Origin: Candidatus Fermentithermobacillaceae bacterium UBA3951
GTDB lineage: Bacteria; Bacillota; Sulfobacillia; Fermentithermobacillales; Fermentithermobacillaceae
DNA length: 22,878 nt
Reading direction: 5' to 3'
Assembly: GCA_002385465.1 (NCBI GenBank)
Contig: DGDN01000001.1
Span: 18,903 to 41,780 of the forward strand
The number at the start of each line of letters is the position of its first letter. Position 1 is the first letter of the stretch. A model generated the notes under the pieces. That model saw only the letters and a list, made by a program, of their open reading frames with translations, did no database searches and had not been told where the DNA came from. The position numbers were made by a program, and so were the translations under genes. Shown here piece after piece: positions 22,860 to 22,878 of the stretch.

Positions 22860-22878
22860 CTGTCTCTTATACACATAT
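22860..22878. other. Nextera transposon adapter remnant (sequencing artefact)
   Basis: CTGTCTCTTATACACATAT matches the 19-bp Tn5 mosaic-end/Nextera adapter at 18 positions. It replaces genomic sequence at the contig end and breaks the lpdA reading frame. An apparent minus-strand ORF beginning MCIRDS across it is a known translation artefact of this adapter. Confidence 0.95.

Noticed and set aside
22625..22876. Minus-strand ORF starting MCIRDS
   Set aside because: Its start is translated from the Nextera adapter, and it runs out of frame over lpdA.

Overview
This window looks like a contig end from a high-GC, endospore-forming, probably thermophilic or anaerobic Bacillota (Firmicutes, Clostridia-like) genome. 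The evidence is a complete spoIIIAA-AH operon, the classic Firmicutes order xseA-xseB-ispA-(OLE RNA-oapA)-dxs-nadK-argR-recN, and an NfnAB transhydrogenase. Every gene I can support is on the minus strand, so the window reads biologically from right to left. The right edge is a sequencing artefact: the last 19 bases are a Nextera transposon mosaic-end sequence, which truncates a dihydrolipoamide dehydrogenase gene.

Layout in transcription order (right to left): partial lpdA, glyA, an M24 aminopeptidase and efp; an acidic zinc-ribbon protein (CD1247-type) followed by an intrinsic terminator; the eight-gene spoIIIA operon that builds the feeding-tube channel between mother cell and forespore; then, behind a sigma-A-type promoter, asp23-amaP-DUF2273 (envelope stress/alkaline shock), nusB and nfnAB. 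Next come xseA, xseB and ispA, an intergenic stretch of roughly 1.1 kb, and oapA-dxs-nadK-argR-recN. The left edge is a 31-bp tandem repeat that may be the end of a mobile element.

The most interesting part is the region between ispA and dxs (about 5698-6797). It carries a strong sigma-A promoter (TTGAGA, 17 bp, TATAAT) followed by about 500 nt of non-coding sequence rich in long helices. A small basic four-helix membrane protein follows. Position, size and partner protein fit the OLE (ornate, large, extremophilic) RNA and its membrane partner OapA, a ribonucleoprotein known from extremophilic and anaerobic Firmicutes and linked to stress and Mg2+ responses. I identified it from synteny, structure and the protein, not from a covariance-model search. 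Upstream of its promoter lie two short-period degenerate tandem arrays (11 bp and 17 bp) and a dispersed ACATAAAATGC motif that I cannot assign to any known element.

The genes flanking the RNA supply isoprenoid precursors (dxs, ispA), so the OLE locus sits inside an isoprenoid/DNA-repair/arginine-regulation operon. folD and tlyA, which often occur in this neighbourhood, are absent; nfnAB lies between nusB and xseA.
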